From positions 742,501-806,500 of the forward strand of contig JACVTC010000014.1 of the NCBI GenBank assembly GCA_016946835.1: DNA of 64,000 bases, written 5' to 3'. Every line of letters begins with the position of its first letter. Position 1 is the first letter of the stretch. Made by a program: the position numbers and the translations under genes. Shown here in pieces: positions 1 through 13,417 of the stretch. The DNA is from Neocallimastix lanati (nom. inval.). Its lineage: Eukaryota > Neocallimastigomycota > Neocallimastigomycetes > Neocallimastigales > Neocallimastigaceae. The notes beneath the pieces are model-generated. The model saw only the letters and a list, made by a program, of their open reading frames with translations. It was not told the origin of the DNA and searched no databases.

Positions 1-261
1 GGGATAGTTACCATCTCATATAAAGTTACATACATCAGATGCGTAAATACATATAAAATTTCATTAAATGATGTATTCCACATTCCAGAATTCAAAAGAA
101 CTCTATTGTTGTAATGAATTCTAAAATTTCAGAAATTAGAATAATAGTCTACTGGTTAGTTATACTGACCTGGACAAACACTTTATGGGTTGACACCGAC
201 CTCGACCTATATTACAAAATTATTATTTTAAATATTTATTAATTATATTTTCTATATTTCT

Positions 262-320
<59 letters not shown>

Positions 321-1640
321 TTAATGTAATTTCTTTGGTTAATAATTTAACCGAATAAAACTAAAAAATACTAATTTTATAATTATTTTATCTTTTTTTC
401 CATAAGATTCATTTTCATTAATCAAGGTCTTTTTCATAAACTTTCATACTTTTTTATTCACGAAATTTTTTTCCGGAAAAAGTATAAATATGAGTGATTT
501 CATTAACAAAATATTTTTCTTTATACTTTTATTTTTTTATTTTTAATATATAAGTAATATCTTAATTGTAGTTATTCAATAATTTTTAATACTCTTTAAT
601 ATTAAAATTAATAAAAATTTTAATAAAACAACTTTCTTTATCTCCTCATTACTTATATATTTATTGTGTCAATATATTAGGTCAATAAAATTATACATGT
701 TGTTATCAATTCAGTTCAATAATAATTAGCTAAACATTACAATTGTCGATAGATAATTTATATAAAGAAGACTTCATGATAATTTTCTATAATTTCAATA
801 ATAAGAACTTAATCTCAATATATTATTGTAACAGAAAAAAATTTTCACTAACACTCAAATAAATATAAGAAATACAAAGTTTGGACGTTTAAGAGAATGC
901 TAAGATAACAAATCAAAAATAAGGAGGAACCCATAAAGCATGAAAGTATTATAAAAGCTTTTAATACTTAAAATATGGAACTTTGGCCCAGACGATTAGG
1001 CCGTTTCTACATTATAACATTAAGGATATGTTAGTAAGCATAAGCATAAATAATAAATGTAGAGTGCGTGTTTCAAAGATGAAGAAAAGGATTACCATAA
1101 TTCGGGAAACAAGTCAAAAAAACCTTTTTAATATGTTCTCGTGGATACTATCTCTTCCTCTGATATATTTCTTTATGGAAATAAATACTTTATGACTATG
1201 TTCGACGACTATACTAGATATTGTTGGGTTTTCTTCATGAAGATAAAATTCGAAGTATTTCAAAACTTCTATAGATTGTATAAAATAACAAAAAACATAT
1301 TCAAATTTAACATAAAACAATATACGCTCCGACAACGGAAGTTTGATAAAAATAGTAATAATGGCTTACAATATTTTGTGAAGAGAATGGTAATGTTCAT
1401 TAATTTACAATACCTTATAATCCACAACAAAATGGATGATCCAAATGTTCCAAGAAACATTAATATATAACCCAATGGTTACGATTAAGGATAGGAAATT
1501 AAACCATAAGTTTTAAGAAGATACCATTAGAATAGCCAATTACATACACAACAGATTACTTCACTGATATAATAAAATCCCCTTTGTAAAACTATACAAA
1601 AAGAAAGTCGATTATGAAAGTTTTAGGGTATATAATTTAA
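1..1640 (+). pseudogene. Eroded Ty1/copia pol relic
   Basis: Broken pieces of a copia polyprotein can be read in order on the plus strand. Bases 1-113 give a stretch ending LNDVFHIPEFKRTLLL, like the segment between protease and integrase. Bases 974-1030 give LWPRRLGRFYII, the GAG-pre-integrase HRRLGH signature with changes. Bases 1141-1470 give KYFMTMFDDYTRYCWVFF, the start of the integrase core. Bases 1520-1640 give IANYIHNRL and KKKVDYESFRVY from the integrase C-terminal side. The pieces lie in different frames with stops between them, no LTR is visible, and the left end runs off the window. The residues differ from the intact copia element at 42.7-48.7 kb, so this is another, older subfamily. 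Confidence 0.75.
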
Positions 1641-2356
1641 ATAAGTTTACACATTTATTTCAATTTTATTATTTTATTGTTTATAATCGAATTTTATTTA
1701 TTATTTCTAAGATCATTAAATAATTATTTTATTTTTACTTTTATATTATTTTAATTGTATAAATCTAATTATCACGTTATTAGATAAATGTTCAAGTCTT
1801 TATGGGTCATATCACAGTTTAATAATAAATGATATTTTTTTACATTAATATTATTTATATATAAAATTTATTATGTTTTATTACAATAATATCCATATAT
1901 TAAACTTTATTTCTAACAATATTTAATATTTAGAAGATAAAAAAAAAACATATTACATAATTTCGTGCTTTTATAATTTATATAATTTATTAAAATTTTA
2001 AATTATGGAATTAATAATCATAAAAAAAATAAATAAATAAATAAAATGTATATTAAAATACGATACACAGAAATAAAATTAAAAAAAAAAAAAAAAACAA
2101 TAATAATAATAATAATAATAATAAAATTTAAATTATAAAATTTTTAATAATTCATAAATAAATTCTTATAATAGTTACATAAATGTATTGTATATCATGA
2201 TTCATGGAAATAAAATTTTAAAAATAAAAAATAAAAAATAAAAATATTTAATTATATTATTTTATAAATTATTATGAAAAAATAAAAATAAATATATATA
2301 TATAAATATATATTTATTTACATATTTATAGATTAAAATATTTAAAAATTATTAAA

Positions 2357-2409
<53 letters not shown>

Positions 2410-2543
2410 ATACAATAAAATAAAAATTAATATTTGTTAATAGGATTTTGTTGTATTATCAAAGTTATTATTATTATTATTATCAAAACCTTTGCAATAT
2501 ATTATATATATAGAAGAATATCGATAGAAATTAGAAAAATAGT
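1641..2543. other. AT-rich intergenic stretch
   Basis: This lies between the copia relic and the 3' end of the MPE1-like gene. It holds a (TAA)n run near 2099-2123, a poly(A) tract of about 43 bases near 2364-2406 and an (ATT)n run near 2467-2483. I see no coding signal. The part nearest 2543 should include the 3' UTR of the neighbouring minus-strand gene. Confidence 0.6.
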
Positions 2544-3280
2544 TTAGTGTTTAGCTTTTTTATCAGTAATATCAATTACATCCATTTCCCTTGCTCGTTT
2601 CTTTTGTTGTCTATATTGAATTCTTCTTTCATATCTATGTAAATTTAAATAAAATAAAATAAAATGGAATTTAATAAAAATAAATAAAAAAAAAAAAAAA
2701 AAATAAAAAGCAAAAAAGAATAAAAAATAAAAAATTAATAATAATAATAATATATATATATATAAATCCACTTACGTTTGATAAACTTTTTGACCTCTTG
2801 TCATTGGGTATTCTTGATTCATTTGATTATACATTTTATTACGCATTCCTATTCCCATATTTTGTTGATTCATCATTTGATTCATCATTGGACGATTTGT
2901 AGCAGTATTCATCATAACACCTGGAATGCCATCCCACATTTGCATTGTTTCATTATTCATATTCCATCCATTATTATTATAAGACTGATAAACTCTATAA
3001 TTATTATCATTCATGTATGTTGGTATCATTTTATTATATTCATTCTGCATATTCATATTATTTTTATAATTATTTGAATAATTCATATTATATTGATTAT
3101 TGCCAGAATAATAATTATGTTTCTGTTTACCATCTTGATTTCTCCCTTTATTAATTTTCATATCATTAGATTTAATTTTATTATTTTGATTTTGTCTTAT
3201 ATTATTCTTATTATTAATTTTACTTTTTGGATTAATATTACTCTTACTATTGTTATTAGTATTAGTATTTGTTAATGGAC

Positions 3281-3341
<61 letters not shown>

Positions 3342-4186
3342 TAAGGTATTTAAATTTCCATCAACTTTATTATCGGAATTAATATTCTTATTATTTCCTG
3401 ATTTTTTATTAGTATATTCTAATAAATGATGTTCAACAGCTTGACGTAGTTTTTTATTAGGTACTAAATTATCAGGAGACTGACCTTGATGACAATTTGG
3501 ACATTCCATTTTGGTATTTGTTTCTTTTAATAAATGATTTCTTATACCTATTATTATAAATAAATATTATAAACATTTTATTATATTAAATAAATTATAA
3601 TTAAAAATATTAATTTTGATCTACTTACACTCATCACAATAGCTTTTACCACAGCATGGAATAGAAACAGCATCTTTAAATATTTTTTCACAAAGTGGAC
3701 ATCGAAGATTGTCTGGAACAGGAACAGCATTATATATATCTTCATTAAATACTGTACCAACTTTAGAGGTCATTTTTTTCCATTCTTGTTCATTCGGTTG
3801 TACAACTACTAAATCACCATTTTGATTTACCATTACACCACCTTCTTTTGCTTGTTCCGTATTTGCAGCTTTTAAAAAGCATTTAGGAATACCTGTTGTT
3901 CTTTTTAACTTTGGTCTATCAAATTCTTTATCACCAATTGTTGGACAGTTATTTATAAAATGACCTATATATTGCAAACATTATCATATTTTAAAAAATT
4001 ATAATAATAAAGAATAATAATAAATAAATAAATAAATAAATAAATAAAATAAAATAAAATAAAATAAAAATAAAATATACATATATAAAAAGTCAATAGA
4101 TATTATAATATAAGGAAAATATAAATATGTAAATTAAAATAAAAACTACAAAATCCTTAAATACTTATTTTTAAATTATATATATA

Positions 4187-4250
<64 letters not shown>

Positions 4251-5198
4251 TAACAATATAAAATAATAATAAATAAAAACAAAATAAAATAAAATAAAAT
4301 AAAAAATAAAAAATACTATTATTTAATAACAATATATTAATTGTAATAATATATTAATAATATCTTTTATATTTATATTTAAAATAATTTTTTATTTATT
4401 TATTTAAAAAATTATTTTTTAAAATTTTTAAACTAAATATTTATTCAGTATATATATATTTATATTTTAGTTATAATAAATATTGTATAAAAAAAAATAA
4501 GGAAAAAAAATTTTTTTTATAAAATTATATGAATATAATTCAACTATTAACTTTTAGAAATTCTGATATAAATTATAATTAAAATTAATTATTCATGATA
4601 TTATTATAATTATGTATCTATATAATGTAGTTAGATATCAAATATTTTGTTACTATATTAAATATCAATCAAATAAAACTTTTTAAAAAATATAATTGAC
4701 TTTAATTTCTATATCATATATTTATATATATTTATCTTTTACTTTATTTGTTAAATTGTAACATTAAAACTAATTTTTAATATGTATTATAATAAATTTA
4801 AATCATTTAAAAATTAAATAAAAAATTTTATTTTATTGAATAAATTTTATTGTTGTTAACTGTTATATAATACATATTTCTTTATGAATATATATAACAT
4901 TAACAATGATGAATATATATATTATTATTATATTTTATATTTTATTTATTTATATATATTATTTTTTATTTCTTTAGAATTTTGAATTATTGTTTTTTTT
5001 TTTTTCCCTTTATGATTCTGATATTTATTTACAATATTTAAAAAATTTGTGTATTATTTCATTAAACATTATAATCAATTATTGTTTATATATAATTGAT
5101 ATTTGTACATAAAATTAAATATTTAAAAATGCTAATATATAAATACATTTTTTACAAACTTAATCATTAATATAAATATATTTACTTTAAAAAATACT

Positions 5199-5240
<42 letters not shown>

Positions 5241-6372
5241 AAATAAAACCTTAAAAAAAAAATATTTATTATTACAAATTTTAAAATGTAAATTTATACC
5301 TTTTTGTCCACATCGAAAGCAAACATATGATGGATTAGGTACTTTTTGAGGAACAGTTGTGGCATTTGGATTTGTTGGCTTTGCACCTGCAGTACTTCCC
5401 GTTGAATGACTACTGATAAAATGTGGTCTATATGGTACAGACTTTGCACTAATTCCATTTAAATTTTTTAATTATATATATATATATTTTTTATAATTAC
5501 AATTAAAAAAATAAATAAATATTATTATTTTAATTTAATGTTTAATTATTTATTTCTTTTATTTTTAAATTTAAAAAAAAATTTACTTAGCCATTTGATC
5601 TTGTAATTGCATCCAATGTTCATTTGATTTTTGAAACATTGCATTAATTCTTTCCTCTTCAGTTAATCCTTCAAGCGTTTCCTCAGATTTAACACCATTT
5701 TTATTTACTTTACTAATAATATAATATATAAATTAATTTTAACATTTTAATTAATTAGTATTAATATACAATATTAAACTGTTTAATTTATATATATTTA
5801 TGTACTTCGTAGTAGTTATTTTATTTTTTCCTATTGATGGCCCACTTTTCGCTGAATTTGCAACCCTTCTTCCAATAATATGAGTTGGACCCGTTCCTGT
5901 CAAATATTTTTGTGCATTACCTTTTCCAGGTCTTTCAACTGGTACTCTTCTTACTATAATTGAAGTATTTCTAGGTATTGTAGCTGAATCATCAGTATAT
6001 TCTATATAAAGAAAAATATATTTATTATAAATAATATAATTTTAATATATATCTATTATATATAAATAATTCCTTCTATTTTTATTTTGTTTTACATATA
6101 TATATCCACCTTCACCAGTTTGAGCATTAGATACTGATAAATCAAAATCTGTTCCTTTACCTAATTTTTTCGAAACCATTATTTCATGTTTAAGATCAAA
6201 TACTGATAAACTTATTCCATCAAAAGTTACAGTATCATAATCTTTTGCACTCTAATAACGTTAATTTAAATATTTTAAGTTAAAAGCGTGAATAAATAAT
6301 ATATAAATTTCATAATATAATATTAATAATTTATTACTTTATTACCTTAAATTTATAATAGATTACAGACAT
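2544..6372 (-). CDS. MPE1: MPE1/RBBP6-type DWNN-zinc knuckle-RING protein
   Basis: Eight exons: 6346-6372, 6110-6251, 5806-6001, 5587-5712, 5300-5448, 3629-3964, 2776-3547 and 2544-2634. All introns are GT-AG and the exons sum to 1839 nt, giving 612 aa. Domains in order: an N-terminal DWNN ubiquitin-like domain starting MSVIYYKFK; a CCHC zinc knuckle CFRCGQKGHFINNC split between exons 5 and 6; and an RBBP6-type C4C4 RING, CPLCEKIFKDAV...CCGKSYCDEC...CPNC, split between exons 6 and 7. A long Asn-, Met- and Tyr-rich tail follows, with about 20 consecutive Asn, ending in a short basic stretch. In yeast Mpe1 and animal RBBP6 this order defines a subunit of the mRNA cleavage and polyadenylation complex with E3 ubiquitin-ligase character. 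The protein should act in the nucleus. The 1335-nt intron at 3965-5299 is far longer than the others and full of A-tracts. The identification is secure; the tail has no clear homologue. Confidence 0.93.
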
Positions 6373-8096
6373 TTTTTATGATTAAAAACAAAAAAAAAAA
6401 AAAATCTACTTTAAACTATTTATAACTTCAAAGATGAAATTTTTGTTATTTTTTTTTTTGATTAATTATAACTAAAAATAAAAAATAAAAAAAGTTTTCA
6501 ATTATCTATATATAAATAACTTTTATTTAATAAATTTTTTTTACCAATTTATAACTATTCTTTTCTAAAAATTTTATAATATATTAAAATAGTATTGATT
6601 ATAATTTATTATGAATAAGTATTATTTTTAATAACAATATTATAAATTTAAAACTATGATTTATAATTTGATTAAAGATTTATATTATTAATATATTAAC
6701 ATAAAATAATTATATTTAATTTTTTCAATTCTTATAATTTCTTTATTTTTTGTTTGTTGTCTACTTTAATTAATAATTATATGTATTAATTTAAAAAGTT
6801 AAAAAAAAATAATAATAATAATAATAATAATATTATAGCTTAATTTTATTTTGAAAAGATATAGTATTTTTTATTATTTATTAATAAATTAAATAATTGT
6901 ATATTTTATTGTATGTTATATTATTTTTTTAAAAAAAAAAAAAAAGAAAGAAAGAAAAAAAAAAAAAAAGAAAAAATCTACTATTATTTATCAATTAAAC
7001 AATTTTAGAATTAAAATCATATTTATTTTCATCTAATATTCAAAATATAATTTACTTCCTTTTTTATAAAAAAAAAATAAAATAAAATAAAATAAAATAA
7101 CAACAACAATAGAAAAGAAAATATAAAAAAATATAAATAAATTATATATAAATAAAATAATATAATAAAACAATCAGAATATTATCATTTTAGTATATAT
7201 AATATATTTCATTATTCTTTAATTAAATAATATATAATATTAAACAAATAACATAGAATATAAATACATACTACAAAACTTTAATTTTTAATCATTTAAA
7301 TACAAATTTCAAATAATAAAATATATAATTTTTAATCATTTAAATACAAATTTCAAATAATAAAATATATAATTTTTAATCATTTAAATACAAATTTCAA
7401 ATAATAAAATATATAATTTTTAATCATTTAAATACAAATTTCAAATAATAAAATATATAAAAAAAGTATATAAATTAAAAATAATTGTATTTAAATGATT
7501 AAAAATTAAATTTTTACTTATTTTATTAATAATATATATCAAATAATGTAGAACTACATTTACATAGTTTTAATTAATATCATTAGTAATAATTATTAAT
7601 CAAAAAATTTAAATAATGATATTTCTCCATAAATAATTAAAAATAATATATAATTATAATTTTTCTAACCAATAGCAATTAATCTCATATACATATTTAA
7701 TAAAAATATAGACTTTAACCAACGAATTATAATTTTTAAATTTTATAATTAGATATAGTGAAAAAACATTAGCATAAATACATAATTCAAGAGCGTTTAT
7801 AAGAAAAATTTCAAAGACTACTTTTATCATAAAATATTGGAAAATTAAAAAATAGTTTAGTTAATAAATTTTTATACTAAAATCAAATATTATATTTATA
7901 GTAGGAGAAATGGATGAAACTCTTGATTTTAAAACTATAATTATTAATTGCATAAATTATATTATATAGGATTAGAGTAATAAATAGATTATTTAATATA
8001 TAAAATATAAATATATATTTTAATTTATTTAAATATATTTTTATATTTTATTTATTTATATTAAATCATAATTCATAATAATAATCATTAATATTT

Positions 8097-8137
<41 letters not shown>

Positions 8138-8244
8138 GAAATTTAAAAAAATATATATATATTAAATCTCTTTAACAAAATAATAAGAAATCTTGAAAAA
8201 ATCATTAAATTAATAACTATAAATTTGATTCGCCTAAGAAATTT
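6373..8244. other. Intergenic region between two minus-strand genes
   Basis: It contains the promoter side of the MPE1-like gene and the 3' flank of the epsin gene. Visible structure: a (TAA)n run near 6807-6830, an A-rich tract with GAAAG units at 6930-6975, a four-copy 44-bp tandem repeat with an inverted partial copy (listed separately), and a poly(T) tract near 8099-8130. No coding signal was found on either strand. Confidence 0.6.
7283..7507. repeat. 44-bp tandem repeat (4 copies) plus inverted partial copy
   Basis: Four near-identical 44-bp units, each with TTTTTAATCATTTAAATAC, run from 7283 to 7458. A 22-bp exact inverted copy of the unit start lies at 7486-7507, so the single strand could fold back on any of the four units. 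It lies between two host genes and has no coding potential. Confidence 0.85.
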
Positions 8245-11069
8245 TTAATAATTAAAATTATTCATATTATTCATTTTATTCATTTGATTTTGGAAGTTAT
8301 TGTTGAATGTATTATTCGAATTAGAAATCATATTATTCATTCCATTATTAATTAATTGATTATTATTGATATTCTGTTGCATATTAATATTAAATCCAGT
8401 TTGCAAATTACTATTATTGTAATTCATAACATTATCATTCCAATTAATAGCTTTATTATTATAAAATGAATTATTATTATTATTATTATTATTATTAACA
8501 TTAATTAAAGATGATGATTCAATATTAACCAAATTTTTAATTGACATATCGATTAGTGAATTTACATTATGTTTATCATTTTCCTATTAATTTAAAATTA
8601 TTTATAATTAATATTTATATATTTATTTTTTTAAAAAAAAAATAAAATATTTAAAATTTACAATTTTGTTTCCATTAGGATCAAATGAAAAGTTTGTAGA
8701 TGAACTATTTGTTAAATTATAAGAGTAATTTGATCTAAATACATATATATATAATTAGTTCATTTAGTAATTATTTAAATATATTAAGTTTATATCGTAT
8801 TATTTATTTATATGCATATATTTTTACCCTTGACTTTCTAATAATTTATTATTAGTAGTATTACTATTATTTAAAAAGTTATTTGTATTTCCATTATTAG
8901 AATTTAATGCATTTATATTCATATTACTATTATTATTGTATGACATTGAATTTTGATACATTAATAAATTATTATTATTATTATTATTATTACTAACATT
9001 ATTATTATTGAAAGTCATTGAATTTTGATCCATTAATAACTTATTATCATTATTTGAAAGTATATTATTATTGTTGTTGACAGTACCTAATGATATATTA
9101 TTAGGGTTCATAGAATTAATACAATATTGGCTATTATTATTATTGGTATTATTATTGTTTGTATTACTTATAAATAAAGATGAATTATCGTTATTCATCA
9201 TAGAACATAATAAACTATTATTATTATTATTATTATTATTATTTAATAACATATTACTGTTTCCACCTAAATTATTGTTGTTATTATTATTCATTAATAA
9301 GTTATTATTATTTCCTATTAAATTGTTATTGTTACTCATTAACAAATTATTGTTTCCTCCTAAATTGCTATTGTTATTCATTAATAAGTTATTATTATTT
9401 CCTCCTATATTGTTAATACTCATTAACATATTATTATTTCCTATTAATAAATTATTGTTATTGTTATTATTCATTAACATACTATTCATCATATTTCCCC
9501 CGTTTAATTGCATGTTATTCTGATTTTGAGACATTAACATATTTGTGTTATTGTTATTACCAAAGAAATCCATTCCTTGGAATTGTTGTTGTATTTGTTG
9601 ATATTGCATTTGTTGATACTGTAAATTATTATTTTTTGGTTGAATTTCATCTGGGATTGGTTCATCTAGAATTAATAAATCTTTATCCACACTTTTTCCT
9701 TTTTCTGTACTTTTACTACTCTTTCCTTTTCTTTAAATTTAATATATTTACATATATATCAATTTAATATTAGTATCATTATTATTATAAATATTATAAC
9801 ATGTAATAATATATTAATATTTTTATTACTCTCTGTCATTTTTCTCAGTAGTAAGAAGATTTTCTTGACTAAATATACAATTAAACAAAAGTGTTAATAT
9901 AGTATTATATATTATATTTTTTGCTGTAATTATAATAAAATAGTATATTTTAAATACCTTCTTTTCATTTCACGTCTTTTTTCATCTTGTATTAAAGTTT
10001 CTTTACTATTTTCTATAGCTTTTCTAATTTCAAGATCTTCATCATAATCATTAAGATTCTTTGGTGCATCTGATGTTAATGATTTTGTCATTCCAGTTTT
10101 TAATCTTGACCTTTCGTTTAATAATTTAGTCTCATCAGTAATTAAATCATATATTTCTTTACTTTTGACTCTTACTATTTGTTTTAGTAATGATAATAAA
10201 TTAATTTTTTTTTTATTATTATTAATAAGAAAAATTCACTAACATAATAATAAATATAATTAAAACATACCATTAATTCCTTCATCTTGGTTATTCTCAT
10301 CTCTATATTGGAAATCTTTTAAAGTTTTGATAAGATAAATATTATCTTGAGTATATTTAACTACCATATCAGAGCCATGATATAATAAATATTCAAGAAC
10401 AGTTAAACTCTAATATAGACAAAATTAATATTTCATATATTTATAAATAAATATTCTCTTCATTCTAAATATTTTTTTATATAACTTATATAATTGTTAT
10501 ATATACCTTATACACATGTCTCCAATTTTTTCCTTTATCATTTAATCTTTTTTCTAATATTTCCATAATTTCAAGAAATTGATGACTAATTTCATAATTA
10601 TCAGAATATATTTATATATTTTAATTAATATTTTATATATTATAAATAATTTAATATAAAAAAATAAAAATTTGATAGTAATAATATTAATTATAATAAA
10701 AATAATAATAATGAAATAATAATTACTCATTCCATGATGCTACTGCAATATCATTTAATAAAAGATTGTTTGCACATTTATTTTCATTTGAGGTTGCTAT
10801 ACATTATTAATATAAGTGTATATATATATGAGAAATTTATAATGTTTTTATGCAATGAAAAAAAGAAAAATTTAGTAAATCAATAATAATTAAAATACTG
10901 CTATTACCTTTTCTTATTTTTATTTGAATATCTGTGTATCCACCTAAATTGTTTTTCCTAAAAGCAATTTTTAAATTATTTATTATTATTTCGTTTTATT
11001 AATATTTGTTTTTACTTTTACTTAAATTAATTACGTTGTTCTAAGAATTTTTTTTCCTACGTTTGACAT
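8245..11069 (-). CDS. ENT1: Epsin (ENTH-UIM endocytic adaptor)
   Basis: Ten exons: 11035-11069, 10908-10957, 10727-10796, 10507-10585, 10271-10409, 9958-10174, 9830-9868, 8828-9730, 8662-8734 and 8245-8583. They sum to 1944 nt, giving 647 aa. Residues 1 to about 150 form an ENTH domain, with NNLGGYTDIQIKIRKATSN, EKRLNDKGKNWRHVYKSL and LIKTLKDFQYRDE, which binds PtdIns(4,5)P2 at the plasma membrane. One ubiquitin-interacting motif follows, DEDLEIRKAIENSKE. A clathrin-box candidate LLILDE opens the big exon 8, and a second, LVNIE, lies in exon 10 near LIDM. The rest is a long Asn/Met/Leu-rich tail. I found no NPF motif, which most epsins use to bind EH-domain proteins. The exon 3/4 join uses the ATTAG acceptor at 10586; it restores exactly the ENTH spacing of the yeast protein. 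Which yeast paralogue is closest cannot be told. Confidence 0.92.
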
Positions 11070-11161
11070 TTTTTCTAACCTTTTTTTATTTTAATTTTTA
11101 TATGATTTTTTTATTATGAAAAAAGAGATAAAAATTTAAATAAAAAAAATAATAATAATAA

Positions 11162-11199
<38 letters not shown>

Positions 11200-11831
11200 A
11201 TATATTTTAAATTTATAAAATTTGAAATTGAAAGTAATTTAAAATAAAGTATGGATTTGATTAAAATACTAAATAATTTTAAATATATCAAAATTTACAT
11301 ATCACTTCAAAATAAAAATTTAAATTATATTATTAATTATATTAATATTAATATAATTAGAAAGATGAAAAATAAAATTATAGCTTTAACTATACAACAG
11401 TATTATAATTAAAATTAGTTAAATTTGAATTTAAATTATGATATTATTCCTACATAAAAATTAATTTAATTAACGATTATTTATAATAACGTAAATATAA
11501 AATTTAAAATTATTTAGATTATTGGATATTTAAGATGTTAATTATAAACTTTTTTTTAAAAAATTTTTTCATATGAAATAATGGATAATTATTTATTGAA
11601 TTTAAAAATAAAAATATTATTTGAAATATTATATTAATAATATAATATCAAAATTAAAATTTATATATATAAAATTTAAATGTATGCTAATAAGAAATAA
11701 ATAATAAGAATAAATAATAATAATAATTAAATAAAAATATATTAAAAAAAAAAAAAAAAAAAAAGAATAAATAATAATAATTATATTAGAATATTTATTT
11801 TAATTATAAAATAATTTTACGTTAGTAGATG

Positions 11832-11870
11832 ATATTCTATTGATATTATAAAAAAATATCAATAGAATAT
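11832..11870. repeat. Short perfect hairpin
   Basis: The 16-base arms ATATTCTATTGATATT at 11832-11847 and its exact complement at 11855-11870 are separated by a 7-base A-rich loop. It stands just before a 59-bp direct duplication. Confidence 0.75.
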
Positions 11871-11897
11871 TATAAATATAATAATGTAAAAATAATT

Positions 11898-12015
11898 AAA
11901 TTATTTTGATATGTATAATATATGAATATATGTAACAATAAAAAGATTATATTCTCAAATTATTTTGATATGTATAATATATGAACATATGTAACAATAA
12001 AAAGATTATATTCTC
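11898..12015. repeat. 59-bp direct tandem duplication
   Basis: Two adjacent 59-bp units, starting at 11898 and 11957, differ by one base (GAATATATG versus GAACATATG). Non-coding; located upstream of RPL17. Confidence 0.85.
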
Positions 12016-12671
12016 AACTTTTTAAAGTTATTAGTTTGTATGATTTCGAATTATTTCATATTAATCAAGATTAATTTATTATTTCATTTATATTTAAAAT
12101 ATTTTCATTTTAAAATTATTATTTAAATAAATTACAATATATAATTTAAAGGATAAAATAAAAAGATTTAAATATTTCTATAATCTATTAATATAATATT
12201 CTATCCATATTAATTATTTATATTATCATATATCATATAGAAACAAAAATGTGGATAATTTTATATCAATAAAAATAAAAAATAAAAAAATAAAAAAAAA
12301 AAATTAAAATAAAAATTAAAAAAAAATTTTTTAAAATTTATAATTAATAAAATTTTTATAAAATTTAATTTTGATATTAAAATAAAATTATGATGTACAT
12401 TATTATATCAATAATGTACATAAATTTATTATGTGGCTATGGGTTTACTGAATGTTGATTGGTTTACTAATTTTTTAGAATATCACTAAAAGATTTCTCA
12501 CTAGATTACATTTAGTTCCTTCTTTTCCAAAATATATTTCGGCTAAATCGAAAGGTAATTTGGATTATGAATGAATTATGAATGATGTTTTATTATCGGT
12601 AATATGTCTATGTATGTCCATCCATCCATCATTAATATTTTTTCAATTTTAATAATTTATTTAGTATAAAG

Positions 12672-13417
12672 ATGACCCGATACGCCGCTACTCCAGAAAA
12701 TCTCGATAAAGGTATATAATAGTTTTAAATGTTGAATTATTATTATTATATATATAATAATATTTTAATTTATAATATATATATAATTTTATAATAATTA
12801 GCTGCTAAGGCTAGTGGTTCTTACCTTCGTGTTCATTTCAAGGTATATAAATAAAAATGAATTTATTAATATTTTTAATAATGAAATAAAATAAATGAAT
12901 GATCAATAGACATTATATTAATAAGTAATAAAATAAATTATAATTAATATAGAACACCAGAGAAGCCGCCAAAACTATCTCTGGAATGAAGCTCACTAAG
13001 GCTGTTAAGTTCTTAAACGATGTTAAGGAAATGAAACAATGTGTTCCATTCAGAAGATTCTCTAAGGGTGTTGGTCGTTGTGCTCAAGCCAAGAACCACA
13101 ACATTTCTCAAGGTAGATGGCCAGTTAAGAGTGCTGAATTCTTATTAGGTCTCCTTAAGAATGCCGAAAGTAATGCTGAAGTTAAGGGACTTAACTTAGA
13201 TAACCTTGTCATCAAGCACATCCAAGTTAATCAAGCTCCAAAGCAACGTAGAAGAACCTATAGAGCTCACGGTCGTATCAACGCTTACTTAAGTCACCCA
13301 TGTCACATTGAAATTATTGTTGCTGAAGAAAATGAAGCTGTTGAAAAGGCCACTGAAAAGACTGTCTCCTTAAACAAGAGAATGGCTGCCAGAGCTGCCA
13401 GAATTGCTGCTTACTAA
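12672..13417 (+). CDS. RPL17: Cytosolic large-subunit ribosomal protein uL22 (L17)
   Basis: Three exons: 12672-12711, 12802-12842 and 12953-13417. The introns are 90 and 110 nt, and the exons sum to 546 nt, giving 181 aa. The product begins [19 protein letters not shown] and contains the family landmarks [74 protein letters not shown] and SHPCHIEI. uL22 lines the peptide exit tunnel of the 60S subunit. Codon use is clearly richer in C- and G-ending codons (AAG, GCC, ACC, CTT/CTC) than in the neighbouring genes, the usual mark of a very highly expressed gene in an AT-rich genome. The C-terminal Ala/Arg tail is shorter than in animals. The identification is certain. Confidence 0.98.

Larger units (their letters stand above)
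11070..12671. other. Divergent intergenic region, epsin to RPL17
   Basis: This lies between the divergent epsin (minus) and RPL17 (plus) genes and should hold both promoters. It contains a poly(A) tract near 11164-11197, a 16-bp-arm hairpin and a duplicated 59-bp unit (both listed separately). The last 250 bases before RPL17 are less AT-biased, with short CT-rich stretches (for example 12515-12560 and a TCCATCCATCCATC run near 12617), as expected near a highly expressed start. No further gene was seen. Confidence 0.55.

Noticed and set aside
2778-3275. Plus-strand His/Ile-rich frames
   Set aside because: Antisense of the Asn/Met-rich tail of the MPE1-like protein.
9071-9523. 150-codon Leu-rich plus-strand frame
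   Set aside because: Antisense of the Asn-rich epsin tail; the spliced epsin explains the region.
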